Positions 43,014 through 52,455 are shown, numbered from the stretch's first letter. The stretch is DNA of 64,000 bases from DASZBX01 sp035943635 (GCA_035943635.1 DASZBX010000080.1:62001-126000); one strand, 5' to 3'. Translations and numbers: made by a program. The notes: generated by a model not told the origin, from the letters alone.

Positions 43014-44609
43014 TTACGGCATGGTCTTGAGGTAGCCGCCGACGGTGTTCAGGAACGCGTAGCCGTTGGAGGCGTCCCAGTTGATCGACCAGGTCATCGC
43101 GCTGCCGAAGTTCGACCACTTGGTCGGCGGGACGTAGCTGCCGCAGTTGGTGCCGGCGGACAGGCAGGACAGCGCGTTGTCGATGATCGACGGGGCCAGG
43201 TAGCCGCTGCTGGCGGCGGAGGTGCTGGCCGGCAGGCCGAGGCCGACCTGGGACTGGGCCAGGCCGCCGCCGAGCTGGGTGCAGGCGAGCGCGGTCAGGA
43301 AGTTCTCCGTGCTCTCGGAGTAGACGTTGCCGTCACAGCCGTTCATCGAGCCCGAGTTGTAGTACTGGGTGAACGAGATGGTCAGGATCGACTTGATGTC
43401 CAGGGCCAGCTGGAAGTAGTCCGAACCGGTGGTGTACATGTCGATGGTCTGCGGGGCCAGGGTGATGATCAGGTTCGACCCGGCCAGGTTGCGCAGGTCC
43501 TGGAGCGCCTGGGCGGTGTAGGTGACGTTCACCCCGTTCTCCAGGTCGATGTCCACGCCGTCGAAGCCGTACTGCTTCATCAGGGAGTAGACGCTGTTGG
43601 CGAAGGCGGTCGCCGCCGACGCGGAGCCGATCGAGATGGTGCCGTTCTGGCCGCCGATCGACAGGATCACCTTCTGGCCGCGCGAGTGCAGGGTCGCGAC
43701 GTCCGAGGTGAACTGGGCCGCGGTGTAGCCGCCGAGCGCGGAGGACAGGCCCGAGTCGATCGAGAAGGTCACGCCGCCGTCGTTGGCCGCGTCGGCGTTC
43801 GCAAAGGCGACGTCGACCAGGTTGTACCCGGTCGGCACCGAGGCCAGGCTGAGCACCTGGGCGCCGTTGTCGAAGTCCTGCCAGTAGCCGGCCAGCACGT
43901 GCTTGGGCAGCGAGCCGGAGGGCGGGTTGGTCGGCGGCGCGGTGGTCGGCGGGGCCGTGGTCGGCGGGGCGGTGGTCGGCTTGGCGGTCGTCGGCGGGGC
44001 GGTCGGGGACGCCTTGGTGGTGGTCGGCGCGGCGGTCGGCGAGGAGGCGGTGGTCGGCGGCGTGGTCGGGCCGGTCACTCCGCCGGGGCCGCTGAGCACC
44101 AGGTCGTCGGCGTGGTAGGTGCCCTGCGCGTACCAGCCGTGCGTGTAGACCTGGACAGAGGTCTGCGACGCAGTCGTGGTGAAGCTGGTGGTCAGCTGGG
44201 TCCAGCTGCTCGCGGACGGGGTCCAGTTGGACGCGCCGCCGGTGACGCCGAGGTAGACGTAGGCGCCTTCGACGTAGCCGGACAGGGTGTAGGCGGTGTT
44301 CGGCAGCACGGAGACGGTCTGGGTGCACTGGGCGTCGTCGGAGCTGGTGGCGGCGCCGGCCAGCGCGTAGCTGCCGGCGTGCACGGGCGAGCTGACCACG
44401 GACCCGGTGCCGGCGTCGCAGGTCCAGCCGGACAGGCTGCCGCTCTCGAAACCGGGGTTCACCAGGAGGTTGGAGCCGGCCGCGTTGGCCGTGGCGGCGA
44501 TCAGGCCGGCCGCGGCGACGGTGACCGCGCCGGTGGCGACGGCGGCCACCACCGCGCGCTTGCGGCGCACGGACGTCGTGCGGGGTTCGGGACTTGAGGT
44601 GGAGGGCAT
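43014..44609 (-). CDS. Secreted GH18 chitinase with carbohydrate-binding module
   Basis: The 531-residue protein has a twin-Arg-like signal peptide (RRKRAVVAAVATGAVTVAAA, cleavage near ANA-AGS). A CBM-like beta-sandwich follows (LLVNPGFESGSLSGW to about residue 180), then a Thr/Pro linker and a GH18 domain from about residue 235. The catalytic DxxDxDxE motif is FDGVDIDLENG. It hydrolyses chitin outside the cell. A DasR-like site lies 10 bases before the ATG. Confidence 0.9.
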   Translation of the reverse strand: MPSTSSPEPRTTSVRRKRAVVAAVATGAVTVAAAGLIAATANAAGSNLLVNPGFESGSLSGWTCDAGTGSVVSSPVHAGSYALAGAATSSDDAQCTQTVSVLPNTAYTLSGYVEGAYVYLGVTGGASNWTPSASSWTQLTTSFTTTASQTSVQVYTHGWYAQGTYHADDLVLSGPGGVTGPTTPPTTASSPTAAPTTTKASPTAPPTTAKPTTAPPTTAPPTTAPPTNPPSGSLPKHVLAGYWQDFDNGAQVLSLASVPTGYNLVDVAFANADAANDGGVTFSIDSGLSSALGGYTAAQFTSDVATLHSRGQKVILSIGGQNGTISIGSASAATAFANSVYSLMKQYGFDGVDIDLENGVNVTYTAQALQDLRNLAGSNLIITLAPQTIDMYTTGSDYFQLALDIKSILTISFTQYYNSGSMNGCDGNVYSESTENFLTALACTQLGGGLAQSQVGLGLPASTSAASSGYLAPSIIDNALSCLSAGTNCGSYVPPTKWSNFGSAMTWSINWDASNGYAFLNTVGGYLKTMP

Positions 44610-44618
44610 GCGGAGATG

Positions 44619-44634
44619 ATTGGACTAGACCTAT
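44619..44634. promoter_or_regulatory. DasR-like (dre) operator upstream of the chitinase
   Basis: The sequence ATTGGACTAGACCTAT closely matches the DasR responsive element TGGTCTAGACCA, an imperfect palindrome that controls chitinase genes in Streptomyces. It lies directly before the chitinase ATG. DasR releases such sites when glucosamine-6-phosphate is present (known for the family). Confidence 0.6.
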
Positions 44635-44902
44635 GCTGCCGTCAATACCCCTCACGTGGCTTTTCCTAAGCGTGGACCTGCCTTGAAGTCTGCTTAAGGT
44701 TCGCCCTGGGGCGGAAGCGTTCCCGGCGGGCGACGATCGTCGCTTCCCAGCGCACCAGCCACTCCAGGTACCGACTGGGGAAGCCGTGCGGGACTGCGCG
44801 CCCGGCTGAGACCCTCCGCCGATCACCGGCACCCGGTGCTAGCCTCTTACTAAGGGGTCTGCATCGCGAGAGAAGGTGCGCCGACTAGGTGGGGAGACCG
44901 CC

Positions 44903-45652
44903 ATGGCCGAGGAGGCAGGCAGCGCGAGCGAACGGGTCCGCAGGATCTGGGAGATCTGGGTCCCGGTCGGCCTGGGCGTGCTGCTGGCACTGCTCGAAGC
45001 GTTCCATGTGATGAACTCGGACTATGCGGCGGCAGCCGTCCTGTTCGTGCTGGGCCTGATCGGATTCAGCCAGATCGGGCGGGACCGGCAGTCCGCCGAC
45101 CAGTTCACCGGGCTCCGGACCGAACTGCAACGGCAGCTGTCCGCCGTGCACCAGGCCCTCGACGGCGTCAGCGAGTTGCAGTTCTACGAACATCACGAAC
45201 TCTTCTACCTGGCCCTGGCCCGGCAGGTCAGCCAGGCCAAGACCGAAGTACTGACCAGCTACCTGCGCCGCTATCCGCCCGAAGCGCTCAACAGCCAGGC
45301 GGTCAGCGCCTACTTCGCCGCCTGCGTCAAGTGGGTGACGGCCGACTCCACGCATCAGTTCCGCCGCGTGGTCACCTCAGAGGCCATGCCGCAGATGGAT
45401 TCCTGGAAGGACTCCCAGCGCAAGCTGGCGCTGAAGCACCTGAACCGATATCTGGTCCGGGTGGTGGACGTCCGTGGCGACGCGATGAGCATCGCCATCA
45501 TCGACCAGGACCAAGTCTTCTTCGCATTCGGTTCTGACCCCTATGTCGTCACCGGCTTCAGCCTGCGCAGCGCGAAACTGGGCAAATTCATGCGGGAATA
45601 CCATCACTCACTGTGGAACAGCGGCCGCGACATCACAACCCCTCAACCCTGA
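44903..45652 (+). CDS. Two-helix membrane protein with unknown cytosolic domain
   Basis: The 249-residue protein has two hydrophobic helices near the N-terminus (IWVPVGLGVLLALLEAFHV, AAAAVLFVLGLIGFSQIG), then a coiled stretch (LRTELQRQLSAVHQALDGVS) and a cytosolic domain of about 150 residues. That domain reads HELFYLALARQVSQAKTEVL, with HQFRRVVTS and MSIAIIDQDQVFFAFG, vaguely recalling phospholipase D-like effector domains. No catalytic HxK motif is visible. ATG 44903 follows GGGGAGA. The function is unknown. Confidence 0.6.
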   Translation: MAEEAGSASERVRRIWEIWVPVGLGVLLALLEAFHVMNSDYAAAAVLFVLGLIGFSQIGRDRQSADQFTGLRTELQRQLSAVHQALDGVSELQFYEHHELFYLALARQVSQAKTEVLTSYLRRYPPEALNSQAVSAYFAACVKWVTADSTHQFRRVVTSEAMPQMDSWKDSQRKLALKHLNRYLVRVVDVRGDAMSIAIIDQDQVFFAFGSDPYVVTGFSLRSAKLGKFMREYHHSLWNSGRDITTPQP

Positions 45653-45789
45653 CCCGGACTACTCGGCCCGCTCGCCTACACCACCCGTCTTCTCGGCGCC
45701 CCCGACCGCCTGGCGCACGGGCGGGTCGGCAGGCACTCAATCGTGGTGTTGCCGTCCCGGTCGCGGGCCGGGGCAAGTAGGCTGCGCCT

Positions 45790-46884
45790 ATGGAGATCGA
45801 GTCGCTTGAGGATTTCGACGGATATCTGCGTACATCCGGCGGCGATCTGACCGGGTGCCGGGTCCAGGGCGTGGACCTGACCTCGCGCGGCTACGAGCTG
45901 CGGACGGCGGACGTGCAGGACGCGGCGTTCCTCGGCTGCGAGATCAGCGACACGGTGTCCGGCGACCTGCGCCATCGCGGGGCGATGGTGTTCCCGCCGG
46001 TGCCGCACCTGCCGTTCAATCCGTACCGGGCCACGCTCTACACCGCGGCCGAGCTGTTCGCCGGGATCGACGAGAAACCGTACGAGGAGACGCCGGACGC
46101 GCTCACCTACGCGTGGGACAAGGGCCCGCGGGACCGGGAGGACGTGCTCGGCACGGTCCTGCGCGGGCTGCACGATGATTCGATCTCTGACTCACTCGGC
46201 GACTACACGGCCGGCCGGCGGATCGTGGGCATGATGGGCGGGCACGACGCGGCCCGGCCGACCCCGGCCTACGCGGAGGCGGCCAAGCTGGCCCGCACGC
46301 TGGCCCGGGCCGGATTCACCGTGGCCACCGGCGGCGGCCCGGGCGCGATGGAGGCGGCGAACCTGGGCGCGTACCTGGCCCCGCACCCGGACGACGCGCT
46401 GGACAAGTCTCTCAAACTGCTGATTCCGGCGCCGGACTTCCGCCCGGACGCCACCGCCTGGGCCCGGGCCGCGTTCAAGGTCCGGGACGCCTACCCGGCC
46501 GACGCGTCCGGCCAGTCGCTGGCCGTGCCGACCTGGTTCTACGGGCACGAGCCGCCGAACCCGTTCGCCGGCGCGATCGCGAAGTACTTCTCCAACGCGC
46601 TGCGCGAGGACTGGCTGCTGGCCCGGTCGATGGCGGGCCTGGTGTTCCTGCCCGGGGCGGCCGGCACCGTGCAGGAGGTGTTCCAGGCCGCCACGCCCGC
46701 GTATTATTCGCCTGCTGATACGCTGCCGCGCCGCCTGGTGCTGGTGGGCGTGCAGCACTGGACCAAGGTGCTGCCGGCGTGGCCGCTGCTGCGGGCGCTG
46801 GCCGAGGGCCGGGCGATGGCGAGCCGGATCCACCTGGTGGACACCATCGCCGAGGCCTCGATACTGCTGTCGAAGGAAGGCTGA
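45790..46884 (+). CDS. LOG family Rossmann-fold protein
   Basis: The 364-residue protein carries the LOG/lysine decarboxylase-like motifs: TGGGPGAMEAANLGA and LPGAAGTVQEVFQAAT, the latter with Ala where the classic PGGxGTxxE has Gly. Related proteins are nucleotide 5'-monophosphate phosphoribohydrolases, sometimes releasing cytokinins. The N-terminal 120 residues are an extra domain of unknown function. It ends at a hairpin shared with the convergent amidotransferase gene. Confidence 0.85.
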   Translation: MEIESLEDFDGYLRTSGGDLTGCRVQGVDLTSRGYELRTADVQDAAFLGCEISDTVSGDLRHRGAMVFPPVPHLPFNPYRATLYTAAELFAGIDEKPYEETPDALTYAWDKGPRDREDVLGTVLRGLHDDSISDSLGDYTAGRRIVGMMGGHDAARPTPAYAEAAKLARTLARAGFTVATGGGPGAMEAANLGAYLAPHPDDALDKSLKLLIPAPDFRPDATAWARAAFKVRDAYPADASGQSLAVPTWFYGHEPPNPFAGAIAKYFSNALREDWLLARSMAGLVFLPGAAGTVQEVFQAATPAYYSPADTLPRRLVLVGVQHWTKVLPAWPLLRALAEGRAMASRIHLVDTIAEASILLSKEG

Positions 46885-46908
46885 GCGCGCACCGTCCGGC
46901 GCGCGTCA
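46882..46908. terminator. Short convergent hairpin
   Basis: The arms TGAGCGCGC (46882-46890) and GCGCGCGTCA (46899-46908) pair around an 8-base loop between two convergent stop codons. It probably terminates both genes. Confidence 0.5.
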
Positions 46909-46919
46909 GGCTCCTGCGA

Positions 46920-47648
46920 TCAGGTGTACGCCAGCGACGGGCTCGGCGCGGGCTGCGTCCCGGCCGCGCGGACCAGGGCGGCGAACAGCGCCGGGTCGTC
47001 GCGCACCTCGGGATGCCACTGCACGCCGACCACGAACCGCTTGCCCGGCGCCCAGATCGCCTCGACCGTGCCGTCCGAGGCCCAGCCGCTGGCGGTCAGG
47101 TCCTCGGCGAGCAGGTCGGTGGACTGGTGATGGTGGCAGGGTGCGTCGATGCCGGTGCCCAGGATGGAACCGGGCAGCGTGGACGGGTCGAGCCGGACCC
47201 GGACGTTGCCGTACACCCCGGGCGCGGGCCGGTGCCGTTCGCCGCCGGTGATCTCGGGCAGGTGCTGGTGCAGGGTGCCGCCGAGGCAGACGTTCATCAG
47301 CTGCATGCCGCGGCAGATGCCCAGGATCGGCAGGTCGCGCTGGTAGGCGGCCGCGAACAGGGCCGCCTCCCAGGTGTCCCGGTCCGCCTGGGAGCGTTCC
47401 GAGTAGGGGTCCGGGGCCGCGCCGTAGCGCACCGGCTCGATGTCCGGGCCGCCGGTCAGGATCAACCCGTCCAGCCGGGAGACCACGGCCGCGGCCGCGT
47501 CGTCCGCGCCGATCGGCAGCACCGCGGCCACGCCGCCGGCGTTCGCCACGTGATCGGTATAGGCGTGCGGCAGCAGGACGGCCGGCAGGTGCCACACACT
47601 CCACGACGCCTGTGCCCGGTAGGCCGACAGCCCGATCAGGGGCCGCAT
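46920..47648 (-). CDS. Class I glutamine amidotransferase-like hydrolase (PuuD type)
   Basis: The 242-residue product matches the gamma-glutamyl-gamma-aminobutyrate hydrolase (peptidase C26) family. LILTGGPDIEPVRYG, the nucleophile elbow GICRGMQLMN (Cys) and the catalytic QWHPE (His and Glu) are all present. It cleaves gamma-glutamyl amides in polyamine or glutamine catabolism. It starts at ATG 47648 and is convergent with the LOG gene. Confidence 0.9.
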   Translation of the reverse strand: MRPLIGLSAYRAQASWSVWHLPAVLLPHAYTDHVANAGGVAAVLPIGADDAAAAVVSRLDGLILTGGPDIEPVRYGAAPDPYSERSQADRDTWEAALFAAAYQRDLPILGICRGMQLMNVCLGGTLHQHLPEITGGERHRPAPGVYGNVRVRLDPSTLPGSILGTGIDAPCHHHQSTDLLAEDLTASGWASDGTVEAIWAPGKRFVVGVQWHPEVRDDPALFAALVRAAGTQPAPSPSLAYT

Positions 47649-47809
47649 ACTGTCCCTCCAGGATGTGAACTCGGCCGCACCGGCCGTTATCGGAACTGAT
47701 GCCCCGAACCGGGCCGGACTACTCGGCGGCGGGCAAAATGCCGGATCCGGCTTGAGCCGCGGGGCCCTGGCGTTATGATGCGATCACACATCTGGGAGGG
47801 TGGAGGATC

Positions 47810-48376
47810 TTGACCGAGTCGAGTGCGGCGCAGGCGGAGGGCGCCTCGGTGGCGGCCGCATCCCCCGGGGCCGGCGTGGCCGTGCGGGGCGGTGGGGACG
47901 GGCCGCGATCCGAGTCCCGGCCGGCTGATCTGCCGGCTCAGGCGGAGGCGGAAGGGCAGCGCACGTCCGGCGGCGGGGACGGCGCGCAGCCGGGCGCCGC
48001 CGAGTCGGCCGTCAGCCGGCGCGAAGCGCGCGAGCTGGACCAGGATCAGGACTCCCCGGCCGGTCTGACCAGGGGGATCTGGTGGGCGGCGGCGCTGCTG
48101 CCGTTCCTGTCGGTGGCCGGGGCGGTGCTGTGCTTCGCGGCCGGGGTGCTCAACACCGGCGGCTGCCAGCCGGAGGGCTCGGCGCTGTGCACCGGGGGCG
48201 GGCAGTGGTTCACGTTCGTGCTGCCGCTGCTGGTCGCGCCGCTGACGGCCGCGGTGACCGCGATCGGCGCGGTGACCTTCCACCGGCACCGGTCGACCTG
48301 GCTGGCCGTGGGGTACTTCGTCGTGTTCGTCAGTCTGCTGCTCGGCCTGGCCGCCGCGAACAGCGGGACCGTCTGA
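47810..48376 (+). CDS. Small membrane protein, function unknown
   Basis: The 188-residue protein has a charged, Gly/Ala-rich N-terminal half without fold signs and three membrane helices (WWAAALLPFLSVAGAVLCF, WFTFVLPLLVAPLTAAVTAI, WLAVGYFVVFVSLLLGLAA). A pair of Cys residues in GGCQPEGSALCTGG lies outside the membrane. TTG 47810 has GGAGG just upstream. No family is recognised. Confidence 0.6.
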   Translation: MTESSAAQAEGASVAAASPGAGVAVRGGGDGPRSESRPADLPAQAEAEGQRTSGGGDGAQPGAAESAVSRREARELDQDQDSPAGLTRGIWWAAALLPFLSVAGAVLCFAAGVLNTGGCQPEGSALCTGGGQWFTFVLPLLVAPLTAAVTAIGAVTFHRHRSTWLAVGYFVVFVSLLLGLAAANSGTV

Positions 48377-48469
48377 GGCCGCAAACCGTGGCCGGGCCGG
48401 GCGCGGGCCGGTCCCGGGCGAGCCGGGTGGCGGACGTGTGCCGTCCCGACCCGGCTCGGCGCGGACCGG

Positions 48470-49121
48470 TCAGTCGTTGAAACCGTTCGGTTTGTTCAGG
48501 TTCGAGTCGTGGGCCGCGACGACCAGGACGATCACCAGCACGATGAACAGGGCGATCCAGGCCAGGCCGCAGATGATCCCGGCGATGGCCATCCCGCGCC
48601 CGTTCTGGCCGGTGCGCTTGGTCTGGGCCAGGCCGATGAAGCCGAAGATGATGCCGAGGATCGCCGGGATCCCGTAGATGAATCCGCAGATCCCGCACAC
48701 CATCGCGGCGATCGACAGGCCGTTGGTGCCGGTTGGCTGGCCGTATCCGGGCAGGTACGGGTAGGCGACCTGGTAGGGCGCGGCCACCTGGTAGCCGGCG
48801 CCGTACGGGCCGGGCTGGGCGGCGCCGGCCGGGGTGCCCGGGCCGCCGGGGTGGAACGGACCGGCTGCGGAACTGTCCGGCAGGCGGCGGGTAGGAGCCG
48901 TACGGCTGGTCGGGCGCGGGCTGCGGGCCGGGCGCGGGGTACGGGCCGGCGGCGAATCCGGGGCCGAACATCGGCGCGGAACCAGCCGGGCCGGCCGACG
49001 GTTCGGGCCCGTCCGGCTGCCCCGCCCCGGCCCGCTGCGCGTCCGCCGGCGCGGAGTCGATCACGGTCGCCTGCTCCGCGCGTGGGGGCTCGGCGCCCTC
49101 AGGCGGTTCAAAACCACTCAC
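48470..49121 (-). pseudogene. Frameshifted DUF4190 membrane protein
   Basis: From GTG 49121 the frame encodes a Pro/Gly-rich N-terminus (for example YGSYPPPAGQ). Near 48860-48885 the reading must shift by one base to continue as SSAAGPFHPGGPGTPAGAAQ and reach the conserved DUF4190 core (LSIAAMVCGICGF, GRGMAIAGIICGLAWIALFI), ending at 48470. The core frame alone starts at 48787. The gene is broken or contains a sequencing error. The neighbour at 49206-49727 is an intact paralogue. Confidence 0.65.
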
Positions 49122-49205
49122 TGTGCCTCTTTCCACCTGACTGATCCGAAATGTCGGCAATGTTGGCGACGCCCGCAGGATACCCGGCCCGGCCGGGGCC
49201 GGTGG

Positions 49206-49727
49206 TCAGGGGCCGGGATTCGGATCGGGGTCCGGGCCGGTGCTGAAGTGGCCGTGCCCGGTGGCCACGGAGATGATGATCACCGCGATCCAGGCCAGGC
49301 CGCAGACGATCCCGGCGATGGCCATCCCGCGCCCGCGCTGGGTGGTGCGCTGGATCTGGTTCAGCCCGACGAAGCCGAAGATCACGGCCAGCACCGGGGT
49401 GACGCAGAAGAAGCCGCAGATCCCGCAGACCAGGGCCGCGATCGACATGCCGTTGGTGGTGGCCGGCAGGAAGACCGGGGCGGGGAACCCGGCCGGGCCG
49501 TAGGGCTGCTGGCCGTAGGGCTGTTGACCATAGGGCTGCGGGCCATAGGGTTGCGGCCCGTACCCCGGCGGCGGGTAGGCGCCGGGCGGGTAGCCGCCGG
49601 GAGCGCCGTAGATCACCGTCGGGTCGCCGGAGTACGACCCGGGACCGGCCGGATACGGCGACGGCGGCGGCTCGGGCTGCGGCGTCGCGTCCCACGGCTC
49701 CGGGCCGGTCGGCTGGTAGTCGCTCAT
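49206..49727 (-). CDS. DUF4190 membrane protein
   Basis: The 173-residue protein has a Pro/Tyr/Gly-rich N-terminal half with repeats of PYGQQPYGPQ type and a C-terminal DUF4190 core of two helices (MSIAALVCGICGFFCVTPVL, GRGMAIAGIVCGLAWIAVII). Such proteins are common in actinomycetes and of unknown function. ATG 49727 has GGGGGAGA upstream. Confidence 0.85.
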   Translation of the reverse strand: MSDYQPTGPEPWDATPQPEPPPSPYPAGPGSYSGDPTVIYGAPGGYPPGAYPPPGYGPQPYGPQPYGQQPYGQQPYGPAGFPAPVFLPATTNGMSIAALVCGICGFFCVTPVLAVIFGFVGLNQIQRTTQRGRGMAIAGIVCGLAWIAVIIISVATGHGHFSTGPDPDPNPGP

Positions 49728-50103
49728 GAAGTCTCCCCCTGGAGTTGTCCGATCGCTCGCAGATTACACCTCCTGTCATCCAGGGGAAGGGGTCGTTGCG
49801 GCGGTTCCTCAGATGACTGCGCACCAGGGCCGCCGGGCGGCCGATCGGGTGATCGAAATCGGGCAGTGCTGCCGCCGGCGACTCACGCCCATGGGTCGTC
49901 GTCTGGCGGTATGTAGGCCGGTGCACCTGGGACGAAGGCTCCGAGGGTCTTCGCGGAGTACGTCGCGATCTCGCCATAATGAAACAGGATCCCGTCGTCC
50001 ATGCACTGCTGCGCGCACCCGCGCAGGGGGTAAAGTCTGCTGAACTCGCGGCCGCCGCCGGCCGCCGCGCCCGCCCGGCCGAAGGGATGGAGGGACCGAC
50101 GCG
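49728..50103. other. Gap with a possible 39-residue minus-strand ORF
   Basis: On the minus strand, ATG 50002 to TGA 49883 encodes a 39-residue peptide (MDDGILFHYGEIATYSAKTL, ending PPDDDPWA) with protein-like composition but no recognised family. It may be a gene fragment or a small protein. The region also holds the divergent promoters of the DUF4190 and TetR genes. Confidence 0.3.
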
Positions 50104-50730
50104 ATGGCACGAGCCTCCGCACGCACCGCCGCGGACGGCGGGGAACTGACCGAACGCCTGCTCGACGCGGCCGCACAGGTACTGGCCGAGCAGGGGCTGG
50201 GCGAGCTGACGGTGCGCCGGGTGGCCGAGCGGGCCGACTCGTCGACCATGGGCGTCTACAGCCGCTTCGGCGGCCGCACGGGCATCCTGGAGGCGCTCTA
50301 CCGGCGGCTGTTCGGCGAACTGGCCCGGGCGTTGCGGGCCGTGCCGGTCAGCGCGGATCCGCTCGCCGACGTGCGGGCGCTGGCGGTGGCGTACCGGGCA
50401 TTCGCGCTGGCCGGGCCGCAGCGGTACGCCTTCATGTTCGCCGACCCGCTGCCCGCCTTCGCCCCGGGCTCGGACCTGCGGGCCGAGACCGTGCAGACCA
50501 CGTTCGCGCCGCTGCTGGCGGCCGTCGGCCGGACCCGCTCGGGCGCCGGGCAGGTGACGCGGGCGACGTATTGTCTGTGGTGCGTGATGCACGGGTTGAT
50601 CGGGTTGGAGTTCACCGAGGTGCTGCGCACCCGGCTGGACGAGTGGAACGTCAGCGGCGAGGACGAGGCCGCGGCGGAACGGATGTTCCACGCGGGGATC
50701 GACGCGATGATCGCCGGGTTGGAACTGTGA
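50104..50730 (+). CDS. TetR regulator with WHG domain
   Basis: The 208-residue protein has a TetR helix-turn-helix (LLDAAAQVLAEQGLGELTVR, then SSTMGVYSRFGGRTGILEAL) and a C-terminal WHG-like domain (WCVMHGLIGLEFTEVLR). ATG 50104 begins the family. It is convergent with the VOC gene; the target and ligand are unknown. Confidence 0.9.
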   Translation: MARASARTAADGGELTERLLDAAAQVLAEQGLGELTVRRVAERADSSTMGVYSRFGGRTGILEALYRRLFGELARALRAVPVSADPLADVRALAVAYRAFALAGPQRYAFMFADPLPAFAPGSDLRAETVQTTFAPLLAAVGRTRSGAGQVTRATYCLWCVMHGLIGLEFTEVLRTRLDEWNVSGEDEAAAERMFHAGIDAMIAGLEL

Positions 50731-50748
50731 TCCGCCAGGTAAGGCAGA

Positions 50749-51246
50749 CTACTGATGACGGATCTCCGCCCGCGCGGTGGACATGAAACACGGGTCCGGC
50801 AGGCGTCCGGCGAAGTAGGAGTGGGAGGTGTCCACTTCCCGGCCGGCGTCCAGTGTTCGGATCACCTCGTCCCGTTCCGCGTCGGTGGACTCGACGGTGA
50901 ACTCGTGGCCTTCCGGGTCGGCCATGACGACGCTTCCCAAGCCCACCACGACAATCGGGCCCAGCAGGCCGTCCCGCAGGATGTCAGCACCCAGATCCTG
51001 CAGGGCCCGGATATGCTCGGCGATGGTGCCTTCGGCGGACGAGAGCAGGAGATCCGGCCAGACCGGCGGCGTTTCGGACTCGTCGATCTGCGTGAACAGC
51101 ATCGGGACTCCCCCGTCCGCCCCGGGCGTCACCAGGAAGCCGCCGTTGTCGCGGCTCGCGGTCGCGCCGAGCGCGGCAGCCCAGAACCGGGCCAGCGTCT
51201 GCGGCTCGCGCGCGCCGACGATGATCTGCTTCACCCGTAGTGTCAC
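50749..51246 (-). CDS. VOC/glyoxalase superfamily protein
   Basis: The 165-residue product has the paired beta-alpha-beta VOC modules: VKQIIVGAREPQTLARFWAA, GGFLVTPGADGGVPMLFTQI and VVMADPEGHEFTVESTD. Family members are metal-dependent lyases, dioxygenases or resistance proteins; no substrate can be assigned. It starts at ATG 51246. Confidence 0.85.
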   Translation of the reverse strand: MTLRVKQIIVGAREPQTLARFWAAALGATASRDNGGFLVTPGADGGVPMLFTQIDESETPPVWPDLLLSSAEGTIAEHIRALQDLGADILRDGLLGPIVVVGLGSVVMADPEGHEFTVESTDAERDEVIRTLDAGREVDTSHSYFAGRLPDPCFMSTARAEIRHQ

Positions 51247-51270
51247 GGTTCTGTTATAGCATTCGCGCGT

Positions 51271-52455
51271 TCAGCACGGCGTGAAACGCACCGGCAGGCT
51301 GGTCAGGACGCGTTGGCGGTGGCCGCTGCGCCAGACGAGGTCGGCGGGCGGGACGGCCAGGGCGAGGTCGGGCAGCCGGCCCAGCAGGGTCCAGACGGCG
51401 ATCCTCGTTTCCAGCCGGGCCAGCGGGGCGCCGAGGCAGTAGTGCACGCCCTGGCCGAACGACAGGTGCCCGCCGAGGGCGGCCGGGTCGTGGTTGGCGG
51501 CGCCGATGGCCAGCAGCACGATGTCCCCGGCCGGGATGACCGCCGAGCCGACCCGGACGTCCTCGGTCGGGAAGCGGCGGATCGCGGTGGCCAGGGGCTG
51601 GTCCAGGCGCAGGAGTTCCTCGACCACGCGCCCGACCGCGGGCGTGTGCGGGGAGGGTTCGGCGCGGACCGCGGCGGCGAGTTCGGGGTCCGCCAACAGG
51701 CGGGCGACGGCGCCGGTGAGCAGGTGGACGGAGTTCTCGTACCCGGCGAACAGGGTCAGGAAGGTCAGCGAGAGCAGTTCCTGCTCGGTCAGCCGGTCCT
51801 CGCCGTCGCGGGCGGCGACCATCGCGGAGAGCAGGTCGTCGGCCGGGCGGGCCCGCTTGTCTTCGATCACTTCGGTCAGGAGTCTGATGATCTCGCCCAT
51901 CGCCACGGCCAGTTCGGGCGCGGTGTACCGGCCCGGGGCCAGCAGGGTCCCGGTGGCCGCGCGCAGGGCGGCGCCCCGGTCGGCCGCGATGCCGAGCAGG
52001 GCGCAGATCACGCTGACCGGCAGCGGCGCGGCGTAGCCGGGCAGCAGGTCGGTCTCGCCCCGGCCGGCGAAGCCGTCGACCAGGGCCTCGGCGGTGGCCC
52101 GGATCCCGGCGCCGAGCCCGTCCGCCCGGCGCGCGGTGAACGCGGCCGAGACCAGGCGGCGCAGCCGGGCGTGGTCCTCGCCGTCCAGGTTCAGCAGGTT
52201 CGCCTCCAGCGCGGGCGGCAGGCCGAAGCCCTGGTAGCCGGCCCGGGAACTGCGCTTGTCCAGGTCCAGCCGGGGGTCCGACAGCAGACGTCTGACATCC
52301 TCGTACCGGCTGACCACCCAGATCCGGGCGCCGCCGGCCAGCTCGGTGCCGTACACGCCGTCAGGGTACGAATGCAGCCGGCGGGCCACCGCGGCGGCCT
52401 CCTCGGCGAAGATCTGGGCGAGGGCTCCGGCGATGTCGCTGTCTTTCACTGTCAC
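51271..52455 (-). CDS. Cytochrome P450
   Basis: The 394-residue protein has the heme-binding FGQGVHYCLGAPLARLE (Cys ligand), the ExxR motif EELLR, and the I-helix LFAGYENSVHLL. The usual Thr of the AG.[DE]T oxygen-activation motif is Asn here, a variation found in some bacterial P450s. It would oxidise a small molecule using a ferredoxin partner. GTG 52455 has AGGAAA just before it and begins the family N-terminus; upstream sequence is Arg/Pro-rich and not conserved. It stands between the VOC gene and nnaR. Confidence 0.9.
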   Translation of the reverse strand: MTVKDSDIAGALAQIFAEEAAAVARRLHSYPDGVYGTELAGGARIWVVSRYEDVRRLLSDPRLDLDKRSSRAGYQGFGLPPALEANLLNLDGEDHARLRRLVSAAFTARRADGLGAGIRATAEALVDGFAGRGETDLLPGYAAPLPVSVICALLGIAADRGAALRAATGTLLAPGRYTAPELAVAMGEIIRLLTEVIEDKRARPADDLLSAMVAARDGEDRLTEQELLSLTFLTLFAGYENSVHLLTGAVARLLADPELAAAVRAEPSPHTPAVGRVVEELLRLDQPLATAIRRFPTEDVRVGSAVIPAGDIVLLAIGAANHDPAALGGHLSFGQGVHYCLGAPLARLETRIAVWTLLGRLPDLALAVPPADLVWRSGHRQRVLTSLPVRFTPC

